39,862 bases of DNA from Actinomycetota bacterium. Lineage in GTDB: Bacteria; Actinomycetota; CADDZG01; JAHWKV01. The stretch covers positions 721,086-760,947 of the forward strand of contig JAUJPC010000001.1 in assembly GCA_030447305.1 (NCBI GenBank). Reading direction: 5' to 3'. This document shows positions 25,901 through 32,224 of this stretch, one piece after another. The notes under the pieces are model-generated. The model was not told the DNA's origin. It made no database searches and saw only the letters and a list, made by a program, of their open reading frames with translations. The stretch's first letter is position 1. The number at the start of each line of letters is the position of its first letter. The translations under genes and the position numbers were made by a program.

Positions 25901-26380
25901 CTCGATACCGCGGTGGAGGAGATTCTCGGGTACACCCGCTATGTCGTCGCGGGCGATGTCCGGTCGGGAACCGCCACAATCCACGTGCGAGACCGTGGTG
26001 GCATAGGGGCCGAGCTCAAATCGCGCACCGAGACGGACCCCCGGCTCCGGGGAACCAAGCGGGCCGCTCTGGAGAAGGCCGAGGTCGAGGTCACAGTTGG
26101 TCGAAGCGATGGACGTCCGGTAATCCTCATACCGGAGCGCAAAGGCGACGCGCCGGAAGGACTGACGTTGCTGCACGTCAAGTTCCGGGACCGGCTTCCG
26201 CCCCAGACTGCGAAGGATGTGCTCCTGGGTTACCGGCCCGCTCGCTACGAGGGACTGGTGGCGGCGGTCACCGAGACCGAGGAGACGTTCTCGGAAGCCC
26301 TGCTGGGCGAGCTCTCCATGCCGGAGCTTCTGGTCGAGCCGGTACTGGCTCTTGCGGAGAGGTGGAGACACCGGGGCTGA
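22970..26380 (+). CDS. Oversized GlmS-like amidotransferase/SIS-domain protein (1136 aa)
   Basis: The layout is that of glucosamine-6-phosphate synthase (GlmS), which makes glucosamine-6-phosphate from fructose-6-phosphate and glutamine for the cell wall, but it is nearly twice the usual ~610 residues. ATG 22970 exposes catalytic Cys2 (MCGIVAVLKRR). About 150 residues of coiled-coil-like sequence then intervene before the conserved RGRDSAGL (about 167). GHTRWASVG, NAHPLDG and NGDIDNY follow. HFLLKEITEAPESF leads into SIS domain 1 (SQSGTTTDT, about 572; SVASTKAFYAQ, about 625). SIS domain 2 is divergent: KHIDLSAEP replaces the usual KHGPIAL, and DAWAMPLREIRAAV replaces the DVDxPRNLAKSVT end that holds the catalytic lysine. 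A further 300 residues of unknown type complete the protein. It may be a true GlmS variant or a different aminosugar enzyme. Confidence 0.85.
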   Translation: MCGIVAVLKRRSLRPVPESGRLVDEVQTALRRLTDYSIDLVERLRTAEGQLKTVDRELKGTPGLTALIGDPALGPKLEALAQEIGREVERLDHRIDSGPATVSPDELERVNASLIALKDRLWAVEHDRLGAGRQVAALAGSNPSPAAIEAYGSIQTALAAIDRLEVRGRDSAGLHILVWGHGLDLDDPQVSKLLAWRNDPLFTSGVVRTAPGALGFVYKAAAEIGELGDNVASIRRGILNDGLLRRALKSPSARATALGHTRWASVGTISEANAHPLDGLEEAPPSLAAPHLVAVLNGDIDNYPALVARQALEIAGVITTDAKVIPVLTSRRIAAGEPIDLAFAHTVAELEGSMAIVASSAVKPGTLHLAVRGSGQGLYVGMAEDAFVVASEPYGVIEEAGSYLRVDGDNTAGRLVTLDADAAGTVEGIDRRGYDGRVLRVTPADLQHPEITTRDIDRRGFRHFLLKEITEAPESFRKTLRGRVVSKDGGLSVCLDANAMPDDLCNGLRDGRFRRVMVVGQGTAAVAGQSVAAAIEDALAPIGVTVAAMTASELSGFALEDDMRDTVVVAISQSGTTTDTNRTVDMATARGAVVVAIVNRRNTELAEKSHGVVHTSDGRDLEMSVASTKAFYAQIAAGFLLSLAMADAAGCGDRAKQSALLTSLLALPDAMVEVLELREHISDIAARHAARRRYWAVVGSGPNRVAAAEVRIKLSELCYKSVACDSIEDKKHIDLSAEPIIFVCAAGLQGSNATDVQKEIAIYRAHKAAPIVVATRGRPAFDLVDTIRVPSVHARVDFVLSAMAGHLFGYEAALAIDAWAMPLREIRAAVQELASAGLTADAVLVHLGPRIKEPARRFLDAVTDGACDGVMNLGPAMRLGILLRCAIGDLPFEAYELERGAGTGPKAFLDELVSVLSRAIDDLTRSIDAVKHQAKTVTVGISRSEEGLFGVPLVKEVMRVGAGTELLGYRTLRTLAALDTAVEEILGYTRYVVAGDVRSGTATIHVRDRGGIGAELKSRTETDPRLRGTKRAALEKAEVEVTVGRSDGRPVILIPERKGDAPEGLTLLHVKFRDRLPPQTAKDVLLGYRPARYEGLVAAVTETEETFSEALLGELSMPELLVEPVLALAERWRHRG

Positions 26381-26399
26381 TCCCTACCGGATCCTGCGG

Positions 26400-27566
26400 T
26401 TAGCGGACGCCCTTGTAGTTCAGGATCTGGCGCAGCGTGTGCCGAACCGTCACCAGATCCTCCTGGTCGGCCATGACCTGGTCGATGTCCTTGTAGGCCT
26501 GTGGAATCTCGTCCACCAGCGCGGAGGCATCCTTCGCCTGCCATGTCTTGCCCCGCATGGCCCGCACCAGATCTTCACCACGGAACTGCCGGCGGGCGGC
26601 GCTGCGGGAAAGGGCTCGACCGGCCCCGTGGCTGCACGAGGTGTAGCTGAGGGGATTGCCCTTTCCCTGAACGATGTAGGACCTGGTGCCCATGCTGCCC
26701 GGGATCACGCCGAAGTCCTCGAGGCCGGCCTTGATCGCTCCCTTGCGGGTGATCCACATCCGCTTTCCGAAGTGCTCCTCCCGGGCGGTGTAGTTGTGGT
26801 GACAGTTGATGCGCCGGCGCGGGCGGCCCCTGCCCACGAACCTGAACAGCGCCTCCAGGCCGGCGTCCATCATGGCCTCCCGGTTCGCCCGCGCGTACTC
26901 CTGGGCCCAGTTGAGATCGGCCACGTACGCGTCGAACTGAGGTGTGCCCTCGATCAGGTAGGCCAGGTCCCGGTCCTCAAGGTCGATCTGAAGGGCCTGC
27001 GTAATCCGCTGCGCGGTCTTGACGTACCCTTGAGCCAGCTCGTTGCCGATCCCCCGGGAGCCGGAGTGGAGCACGACCCACACGTCGTCCCCCTCGTCCA
27101 GACAGATCTCAAAGAAGTGGTTGCCGCTGCCCAGGGTTCCGAACTGGGACAGGGTCTTGTGCACCTGTTTGTCGCCGAGCCGGGTGTGAGGTCGGTGGGT
27201 GGCAAGCCACCGTTCGGCCTGGGGGCCGATGTTCCGGTGCCCCTGACCCACTCCGGAGGGGATCCTCCTCTCCAGGACCCGCAGTAGAGGCGCCAGGTCG
27301 TCGGGGAGGTACCCGGCGTCCAGGTCGGTTTGAGCCGCGATCATCCCGCAACCGATGTCCACGCCGGCGGCCGCCGGAATGAGTGCTGCCTCGGTGGGAA
27401 TCACGCTGCCGACGGTCGCGCCGAGCCCGTAGTGGGCATCGGCCATGAGAGCGATGTGGCCGGTGACGACAGGAAGGCGCGAGGCACGCAGGGCTTGCCG
27501 GACGGTTTCCTCATCGAGCTGCGAGGCCCAGCTGAGCAGCCCTTCAGAGATGCGTTCTGCACCCAT
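26400..27566 (-). CDS. rtcB: RtcB-family RNA ligase
   Basis: GTP- and Mn-dependent RNA ligase joining 2',3'-cyclic-phosphate or 3'-phosphate ends to 5'-OH ends in RNA repair or splicing. ATG 27566 has AGGTGG nearby upstream. Motifs present: MADAHYGLGATVGSV, GVDIGCGM (metal ligands D70 and C73), GSGNHFFE, HSGSRGIGN, CHHNYTARE, and SCSHGAGRALSR holding the histidine that is guanylylated. At 388 residues it is a compact member of the family. No RtcR or archease gene is adjacent, so it is not in the classical enterobacterial operon. It converges with the GlmS-like gene 19 bp away and lies downstream of the TGA-containing DUF1059-type gene. Confidence 0.95.
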   Translation of the reverse strand: MGAERISEGLLSWASQLDEETVRQALRASRLPVVTGHIALMADAHYGLGATVGSVIPTEAALIPAAAGVDIGCGMIAAQTDLDAGYLPDDLAPLLRVLERRIPSGVGQGHRNIGPQAERWLATHRPHTRLGDKQVHKTLSQFGTLGSGNHFFEICLDEGDDVWVVLHSGSRGIGNELAQGYVKTAQRITQALQIDLEDRDLAYLIEGTPQFDAYVADLNWAQEYARANREAMMDAGLEALFRFVGRGRPRRRINCHHNYTAREEHFGKRMWITRKGAIKAGLEDFGVIPGSMGTRSYIVQGKGNPLSYTSCSHGAGRALSRSAARRQFRGEDLVRAMRGKTWQAKDASALVDEIPQAYKDIDQVMADQEDLVTVRHTLRQILNYKGVR

Positions 27567-27598
27567 AAGACCACCTGTGCGCTGTGAGGCCCTTAACC

Positions 27599-27616
27599 GC
27601 CCTCCGACCGGAGGGC
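27599..27616 (-). terminator. Short GC hairpin between the DUF1059-type gene and rtcB
   Basis: GCCCTCC (27599-27605) and GGAGGGC (27610-27616) form a perfect 7-bp stem around a four-base loop, starting 10 bp after the DUF1059-type stop on the minus strand. No T-tract follows. It may terminate the DUF1059-type transcript or separate it from rtcB. Confidence 0.4.
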
Positions 27617-27625
27617 CATGGCTTC

Positions 27626-27793
27626 CTACTTGGTCTTCTTACCGACGTAGTTCATGATCGTGCGGCTTGGAAGCTTGATCTTGTGAACCGTCTGCAGATG
27701 CTCCGAGACCACTTTGAGAAGGTCCTCAGTGTTCTCGGCGGCGAAGTGGCCCTTGCAGGAAGCCCCAACATCCACTCACTTGAACTGGGGCAT
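27626..27793 (-). CDS. DUF1059-type small protein with in-frame TGA at codon 6, candidate selenoprotein
   Basis: ATG 27793 is preceded on the minus strand by ACAGGAGTTGGTTT, a good AGGAG ribosome-binding site seven bases away. Codons 1-5 read MPQFK, codon 6 is TGA (27778-27776), and the frame continues VDVGASCKGHFAAENTEDLL, a central KVVSEHLQTVHK and a basic end (KKTK) to TAG. Small DUF1059 proteins begin with a KCxDxGxxC pattern and a helix ending EHxxxVH. The TGA sits exactly at the first conserved cysteine, giving U-x5-C if read as selenocysteine. The following 30 nt can fold into a hairpin. Alternatives are a nonsense mutation, or starting at the GTG right after the TGA, which has no ribosome-binding site of its own and drops the conserved position. 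The function of the family is unknown; the Cys pair suggests redox or metal binding. No sel genes are in the window. Confidence 0.65.
27746..27775 (-). promoter_or_regulatory. Candidate bacterial SECIS hairpin directly after the in-frame TGA
   Basis: The 30 nt after the TGA begin GTGG and end CCAC, which pair as an outer 4-bp stem. Inside, TTG pairs with CAA and GGG with CCT (one G-T pair, one bulged G), leaving a CTT loop. An alternative inner fold pairs GGCTT with AAG and CC, leaving loop CCTGC. Bacterial SECIS elements are hairpins starting just downstream of UGA within the coding region. The hand-drawn fold fits the location but not clearly the usual apical loop, so support is moderate. 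Confidence 0.35.
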
Positions 27794-27866
27794 AAACCAA
27801 CTCCTGTAAATGTCGAGCGTTTGTACAACGAAGCAACGGTAGGCCGGCGGCATATCCTAGTACGCG

Positions 27867-28271
27867 TCAGACTCGGTCGGGACGCTCCATTTTGCTCCAC
27901 TTCGTCCCGTCGGGGCGTATCTGAGAGAGTCCCTGTGTCAGCATGCGCACCGGAATCTCCCACTGCTCCTTGGGGTCCTCCTCCGAGTTGACGTCCACGA
28001 TCGCAACGGTCTTGTACGGCTGCTCCGTCTGCTCCTTGTAGCTGAAGTTCAGCGTTGCCCGGCCCTCCACGGCGGTCGGCGGCAGCCCTGACGGCAAGGT
28101 GATGAACAGATCGAGGATCATCTGGTCCGGATTCTCGCTCGGAGGATCGTGAGGTTTGAGGTCCACCCGGTACACCGCCGCGAGCGTGCATTCACCGGTC
28201 ACCGTCAGCAATCCCGGCTTGTCCGGTCGCTTTTCCCACTTGGCTTTGAACTCGCCACACGGCCTTGCCAT
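27867..28271 (-). CDS. Unrecognised protein (134 aa)
   Basis: ATG 28271 has AAAGGAG five bases upstream on the minus strand. The protein reads as beta-rich: a basic N-terminus with one cysteine (MARPCGEFKAKWEKRPDKPG), strands such as LLTVTGECTLAAVYRVDLKP and MILDLFITLPSG, VEGRATLNFSYKEQT, then YKTVAIVDVNSEE, and a basic tail (SQIRPDGTKWSKM). It suggests a small beta-sandwich. No signal peptide is visible. It lies upstream of the DUF1059-type gene on the same strand with a 73-bp gap, so the two may be co-transcribed. I do not recognise the family. Confidence 0.65.
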   Translation of the reverse strand: MARPCGEFKAKWEKRPDKPGLLTVTGECTLAAVYRVDLKPHDPPSENPDQMILDLFITLPSGLPPTAVEGRATLNFSYKEQTEQPYKTVAIVDVNSEEDPKEQWEIPVRMLTQGLSQIRPDGTKWSKMERPDRV

Positions 28272-28406
28272 CAAATCTCCTTTGGTTTGCCCTGGATGTG
28301 TCCTTCGGGTTCAACGTAGCACAGGGACTGTCTCTACTTGCCTTTACGATAGTTGCGGCGAAGGTATAGGCGGGACGTGCGCGTACCGCGGGAAGTGGGA
28401 GCCACC

Positions 28407-30200
28407 ATGCTGGTCGAGCTAAGCATAACCAACTACGCGGTGATCGACCGGCTGACGATTGGACTGGGGCCCGGGTTCAACGTCCTCACGGGAGAGACCG
28501 GAGCCGGCAAATCCATCATCCTGGACGCGCTCGGCCTTCTGCTCGGAGACCGGGCCGACTCAGGAGCAATCCGCGCCGGAGCGGAGCAGGCCTACGTCGA
28601 GGGCATCTTCGAGGTCGGCCCGCAGACCGCCGCAGCTCTCTCGGAAAAGCTGGAGCTGGACGTGGCGGGCGATGGTTTGATCGTGGCCCGCGAGCTCAAC
28701 GCCTCCGGCCGCAGCGTCTGCCGCATCAACGGGCGGGCATTTCCACAGCGGCGGCTGGCTGAGATCGGCATGACCCTGGTGGACATCCACGGTCAAAGCG
28801 AACACCTGTCTCTGCTTCGCCCCGGGGAGCACGTGGACCTGCTGGACCGCTATGCCGGCTTGACGGAGCTGCGCTCGCACTACGCCGGCGTGGTTCGGGC
28901 CTTGACCCGCACGCGCAAGGAGCTCCAGGCGTTGGAGCAGGAGAACGCCGGCACGTCAGAACGCAAGGAGCTGCTGGCTTTCCAGGCGCAGGAGATCTCC
29001 GCCGCAGCGCTGGAGGCCGGCGAGGAGGAAGCTCTGGTTGCGGAGCGCACCCTGCGGGTCAACGCGCTGCGGATCCACGAGCTGGTGGGGCTCGCCCATT
29101 CAGCCCTCGACAGCGATTCAGCCTCCGAGCCTGGAGGACTCGAGCTGATAAGGCGTGCAGTGCACGCGCTGGTGATGCTGGAAAGGATTGATCCGGGCAT
29201 GGTCACCGCCCGGGAGACGGCGGAGACGGCAGCGCTACAGCTCGAGGAGCTGGTCAGAGATCTTCGGAGCTACGCCCAGGGGGTGGAGTTCGATCAGCAG
29301 CGTTTATCCGACATCGAAGAGCGCCTCGACCTGATCTCGTCCCTGAAGCGCAAGTACGGGGCCGGGATCCCGGAGATCCTTCAGTATGAGACTCGAGCGA
29401 ACCAGGAGCTGACCCGCCTTGAGGGCCGCGGCACATCGGCGGCGGACCTTCAGGACAGGGCAAGGGCCTTGTGCGAGGAAGCCGCAGGTCTGGCCGCCGA
29501 GCTGTCCACCGCCCGGCGAAAGGCGGCGTGTGACCTGACGGAAGCGGTTGAGGAGCATCTCGGCGGGTTGGGGATGCAGGGCGCCCGCCTGGGGCTCAGC
29601 TTCGGCCTGGCGGCCGATCCCGACGGTCTGGAACCGAAAGCCGGCACAGCGCCGGCTGCTTGTGTCGTCGTATCGGGGAAGTTGGAGCCGTCGACCGAAG
29701 CCGCAGGCGGGCCGCTGAAGTTTGACCTGACCGGGGTGGACAGGGTGGAGTTCTTGATCTCACCCAACCCGGGGGAGCCGCTGCGGCCTTTGGCCGGCAT
29801 CGCCTCCGGCGGCGAGAGCTCCCGGTTGATGCTCGCCATCAAGGGGGTGCTCTCCCGGGCAGATGCCATCCCTATCCTGGTTTTCGACGAGATAGACGCC
29901 GGCATCGGCGGGAGCGTGGGAGAGGCGGTCGGACGCCGTCTGTGGTCGCTGGGTCGCCATCACCAAGTAATCGCTGTCAGCCACCTGCCGCAGATTGCGG
30001 CCTACGGCGACCGGCATCTTTCCGTCCGCAAGAGGGTTCAGGACGGCCGGACCACCACTCAGGTGGTCGAAGTACAGGGAAGCAGCCGGGTCAATGAGCT
30101 CACCCACATGCTGGGCTCCGACACACCGGCCACGCGCCGGAAGGCCGAGGAGCTGCTGACCGAGACCGGAAAGGTGGTTGCCTCTCAGCGAGGCGCTTAG
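28407..30200 (+). CDS. recN: DNA repair protein RecN
   Basis: SMC-like ATPase that gathers and tethers broken DNA ends during recombinational repair. ATG 28407 has GGGAG six bases upstream. In order: MLVELSITNYAVIDRL, Walker A at residues 29-36 (GETGAGKS), DIHGQSEHLSLL, a long coiled coil with hinge (about 155-390), the ABC signature region IASGGESSRLMLAIKGVL, Walker B VFDEIDAGIGG, the H-loop VSHLPQIAAYGDRH, and NELTHMLG near the end. At 597 residues it has normal length. No LexA box was evident to me in the short leader after 28272. It converges with the small gene at 30210. Confidence 0.95.
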   Translation: MLVELSITNYAVIDRLTIGLGPGFNVLTGETGAGKSIILDALGLLLGDRADSGAIRAGAEQAYVEGIFEVGPQTAAALSEKLELDVAGDGLIVARELNASGRSVCRINGRAFPQRRLAEIGMTLVDIHGQSEHLSLLRPGEHVDLLDRYAGLTELRSHYAGVVRALTRTRKELQALEQENAGTSERKELLAFQAQEISAAALEAGEEEALVAERTLRVNALRIHELVGLAHSALDSDSASEPGGLELIRRAVHALVMLERIDPGMVTARETAETAALQLEELVRDLRSYAQGVEFDQQRLSDIEERLDLISSLKRKYGAGIPEILQYETRANQELTRLEGRGTSAADLQDRARALCEEAAGLAAELSTARRKAACDLTEAVEEHLGGLGMQGARLGLSFGLAADPDGLEPKAGTAPAACVVVSGKLEPSTEAAGGPLKFDLTGVDRVEFLISPNPGEPLRPLAGIASGGESSRLMLAIKGVLSRADAIPILVFDEIDAGIGGSVGEAVGRRLWSLGRHHQVIAVSHLPQIAAYGDRHLSVRKRVQDGRTTTQVVEVQGSSRVNELTHMLGSDTPATRRKAEELLTETGKVVASQRGA

Positions 30201-30209
30201 TGCCGATCG

Positions 30210-30512
30210 TTAGAGCTGGCAGGGTGGGCTGAGTGGATCCTCGCCCTTGGCCTTTTGCATCTCACGGAACTTCATGCCGATGAACGGAGCGGTGAAAGTG
30301 CCGATTGGGATGTTCTTGAAGTACGCGTAATGTGCCGCGAGGAGGTGCGAGCCGCACTCGTCCCACAGTGGGCCGCTGACCAACTCACGCTTGACGGCTT
30401 CTTCAGATGCGATGATTGCGGCGGTGACGATATTGCCGGGCCTCTCCATCTCCTCGGGTGCATGCTTGCTCAGGAGCTCTTCCATAAGCTCCATCATCTC
30501 GGTAACGTCCAA
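30210..30512 (-). CDS. Unrecognised small helical protein (100 aa)
   Basis: The best start is TTG 30512, because GGGAGG lies four bases upstream; the ATG codons a few residues further in are too far from it. The protein begins with an acidic helix (VTEMMELMEELLSKHAPEEM), continues NIVTAAIIASEEAVKRELVS, a possible metal or redox segment (GPLWDECGSHLLAAHYAYFK), and ends FIGMKFREMQKAKGEDPL. Two cysteines (DECG and near the C-terminus). No signal or clear membrane span. It is divergent from the acyltransferase gene and convergent with recN. Family not recognised. Confidence 0.6.
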   Translation of the reverse strand: MDVTEMMELMEELLSKHAPEEMERPGNIVTAAIIASEEAVKRELVSGPLWDECGSHLLAAHYAYFKNIPIGTFTAPFIGMKFREMQKAKGEDPLSPPCQL

Positions 30513-30637
30513 CGTGCCTCCCGTAGTGATTCGTAACGACCGGCGGCATTCAGGCATCGCAACCGACGACTCCTATGATACTTCGCGTGCATTCCTTACC
30601 CGATTCAGCCGGTGCGAAAAGGCACCGGGGGCGGTTT

Positions 30638-31774
30638 ATGGCACTCGCGGAGAAGACTCCGGCGAGCCGGGACCGCTACGTCGACTTTCTCAGAGCTTTC
30701 AGCATCTGTGTGGTGGTCCTGGGCCACTGGCTGATAGCGGTCGTTTACGTCCGGAACGGCGAGATATCCGGGGTTAACGCGCTTCAGGTGGTCTCCGGCC
30801 TGTGGATTGCGACCTGGCTGCTCCAGGTCATGCCGCTGTTTTTCTTCGTCGGTGGATTTGCCAACCTGGTGACCCTGGACTCCATCGGCCGGCGTCGCGG
30901 TGACTATGCCGAGTTCATCAGGTCCCGTGTCGACCGGCTGCTGCGGCCCACCGCGATCTACCTCGGCCTTTGGATTCCCATCGCAATCGGCATCGACGTG
31001 TTTACCGGTCTGAGTAACCGGGTGCAGGAGCTGGCCTTCGAGCTGCTGACCCGCCCCCTGTGGTTTCTGGGCGTCTACATGATCATGATCGGCCTCGCCC
31101 CGGCGATGCTGAAGCTCCACCGTCGGTACCGCTTCTCCGCGCTCGGCGCCTTGGCGCTGGGCGCGGTTGTCGTCGACCTCCTACAGCTCGCATTCGATGT
31201 GCCGGTCGTCGGGAACCTCAACTACTTCTTCGTCTGGCTGTTCGCCCACCAGATGGGCTTCTTCTACGCCGACGGAAAACTCTTGAAGCTGGGACGCCGG
31301 TATTTAGTGACCATGGCTCTGGGCGGCCTGGCGGCGCTGGTGCTGCTCACCACGCTTGGCCCCTACTCACCGAGCATGGTCGGGTTGGTCGCGGAGCGCT
31401 CCAACACGAATCCGCCGACCATCTGCATCCTGGTTCTGACGATCTGGCAGGTCGGGCTGGCGATGGTGCTCAAAGATCCTCTCAGCCGAATGCTGGCGCG
31501 AACCAGGACCTGGGCCAAGGTGATCGCTCTCAATGCGATGGTCATGACGATGTTCCTCTGGCACCAAACCGCGGTCCTTATCACGGTGGCCACCTTGTAT
31601 CCGCTTGGATTCCCCCAGCCGGAAGCCGGAACCTCCCTATGGTGGGCCGTTCGGCCGGTTTGGGTGGCGGCGCTGGCTGCTGTGCTGTCGGCGCTCGTGA
31701 TCATCTTCGGAAGGTTCGAGCGGGGAGTGAAGCCCAAAGTTCGCCCGCTTGACACGGCGGAGTCCCGTGCTTAG
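30638..31774 (+). CDS. Acyltransferase-3 family integral membrane protein
   Basis: 378 residues with about ten hydrophobic segments. The opening RDRYVDFLRAFSICVVVLGH is the typical acyltransferase-3 (PF01757-type) start, with the conserved Arg and His of the first helix, and LFFFVGGFANL and RVDRLLRPTAIYLGLW match the next segments. A later helix carries NAMVMTMFLWHQTAV, with the His common near the end of such proteins. These enzymes O-acylate exopolysaccharides, peptidoglycan or lipids from acyl-CoA at the membrane. ATG 30638 is used; the purine-rich GGGGGCGG before it is only a weak ribosome-binding site. It overlaps the DUF4383 gene by eight bases. The acceptor is unknown. Confidence 0.85.
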   Translation: MALAEKTPASRDRYVDFLRAFSICVVVLGHWLIAVVYVRNGEISGVNALQVVSGLWIATWLLQVMPLFFFVGGFANLVTLDSIGRRRGDYAEFIRSRVDRLLRPTAIYLGLWIPIAIGIDVFTGLSNRVQELAFELLTRPLWFLGVYMIMIGLAPAMLKLHRRYRFSALGALALGAVVVDLLQLAFDVPVVGNLNYFFVWLFAHQMGFFYADGKLLKLGRRYLVTMALGGLAALVLLTTLGPYSPSMVGLVAERSNTNPPTICILVLTIWQVGLAMVLKDPLSRMLARTRTWAKVIALNAMVMTMFLWHQTAVLITVATLYPLGFPQPEAGTSLWWAVRPVWVAALAAVLSALVIIFGRFERGVKPKVRPLDTAESRA

Positions 31775-32186
31775 CGGATTTGCCCCCCTGAGCAGGGCCA
31801 GACAGGTGGCGGTCGTCCTCGGCTTGGTCTACGCCATCCTCGGCACCGTCGGCTTTGCCGTCTCGGGGTTCGACGGCTTCGCCGCTACCCGAGGAGACCG
31901 TCTCGTCGTCTTCGACGTCAACCCGCTGCAAAATCTTCTTCACCTGACCCTCGGATGGTGGCTGGTCAACGCAGGCGAGGCCGGCGAGGTTGAAGGCCGG
32001 AGAGCGGCATGGGTGGCGGGCCTCCTGCTGGCCGCTCTGGGGCTGCTGGGCATCCTGCTGTTCGATAGCCGTCCCGACCTGAACATCATCTACGCCAACC
32101 GGGCGGTCCTCCTCGGCCACCTGCTTTCGGCTTTGCTCGTTGTGGTTTGGCTCAGCGTGCCGAGGAGGACCTCACCACGCCGTTAG
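31767..32186 (+). CDS. DUF4383 membrane protein (139 aa)
   Basis: Four predicted transmembrane helices: VAVVLGLVYAILGTVGFAVS, the segment around FDVNPLQNLLHLTLGWWLVN, AAWVAGLLLAALGLLGILLF, and VLLGHLLSALLVVVWLSV. The N-P-L-x-N-L-x-H-L motif is characteristic of DUF4383. The GTG at 31767 overlaps the acyltransferase stop (GTGCTTAG) and has GGAG upstream; TTG 31749 is an alternative start. Function unknown; coupling to the acyltransferase suggests membrane co-expression. It converges with the nitroreductase-like gene. Confidence 0.8.
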   Translation: MLSGFAPLSRARQVAVVLGLVYAILGTVGFAVSGFDGFAATRGDRLVVFDVNPLQNLLHLTLGWWLVNAGEAGEVEGRRAAWVAGLLLAALGLLGILLFDSRPDLNIIYANRAVLLGHLLSALLVVVWLSVPRRTSPRR

Positions 32187-32224
32187 CCGATTCTGGGCTC
32201 CGTTGTTGATCCTGGCCCGGCTGC

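Noticed and set aside
26217-27287. Long plus-strand frame opposite rtcB
   Set aside because: It is the antisense shadow of a clearly conserved RtcB gene; high GC content keeps such frames open.
27626-27775. Normal DUF1059-type gene starting at the GTG directly after the TGA
   Set aside because: That GTG has no ribosome-binding site at proper spacing, and the protein would lack the conserved first-cysteine position; kept only as an alternative.
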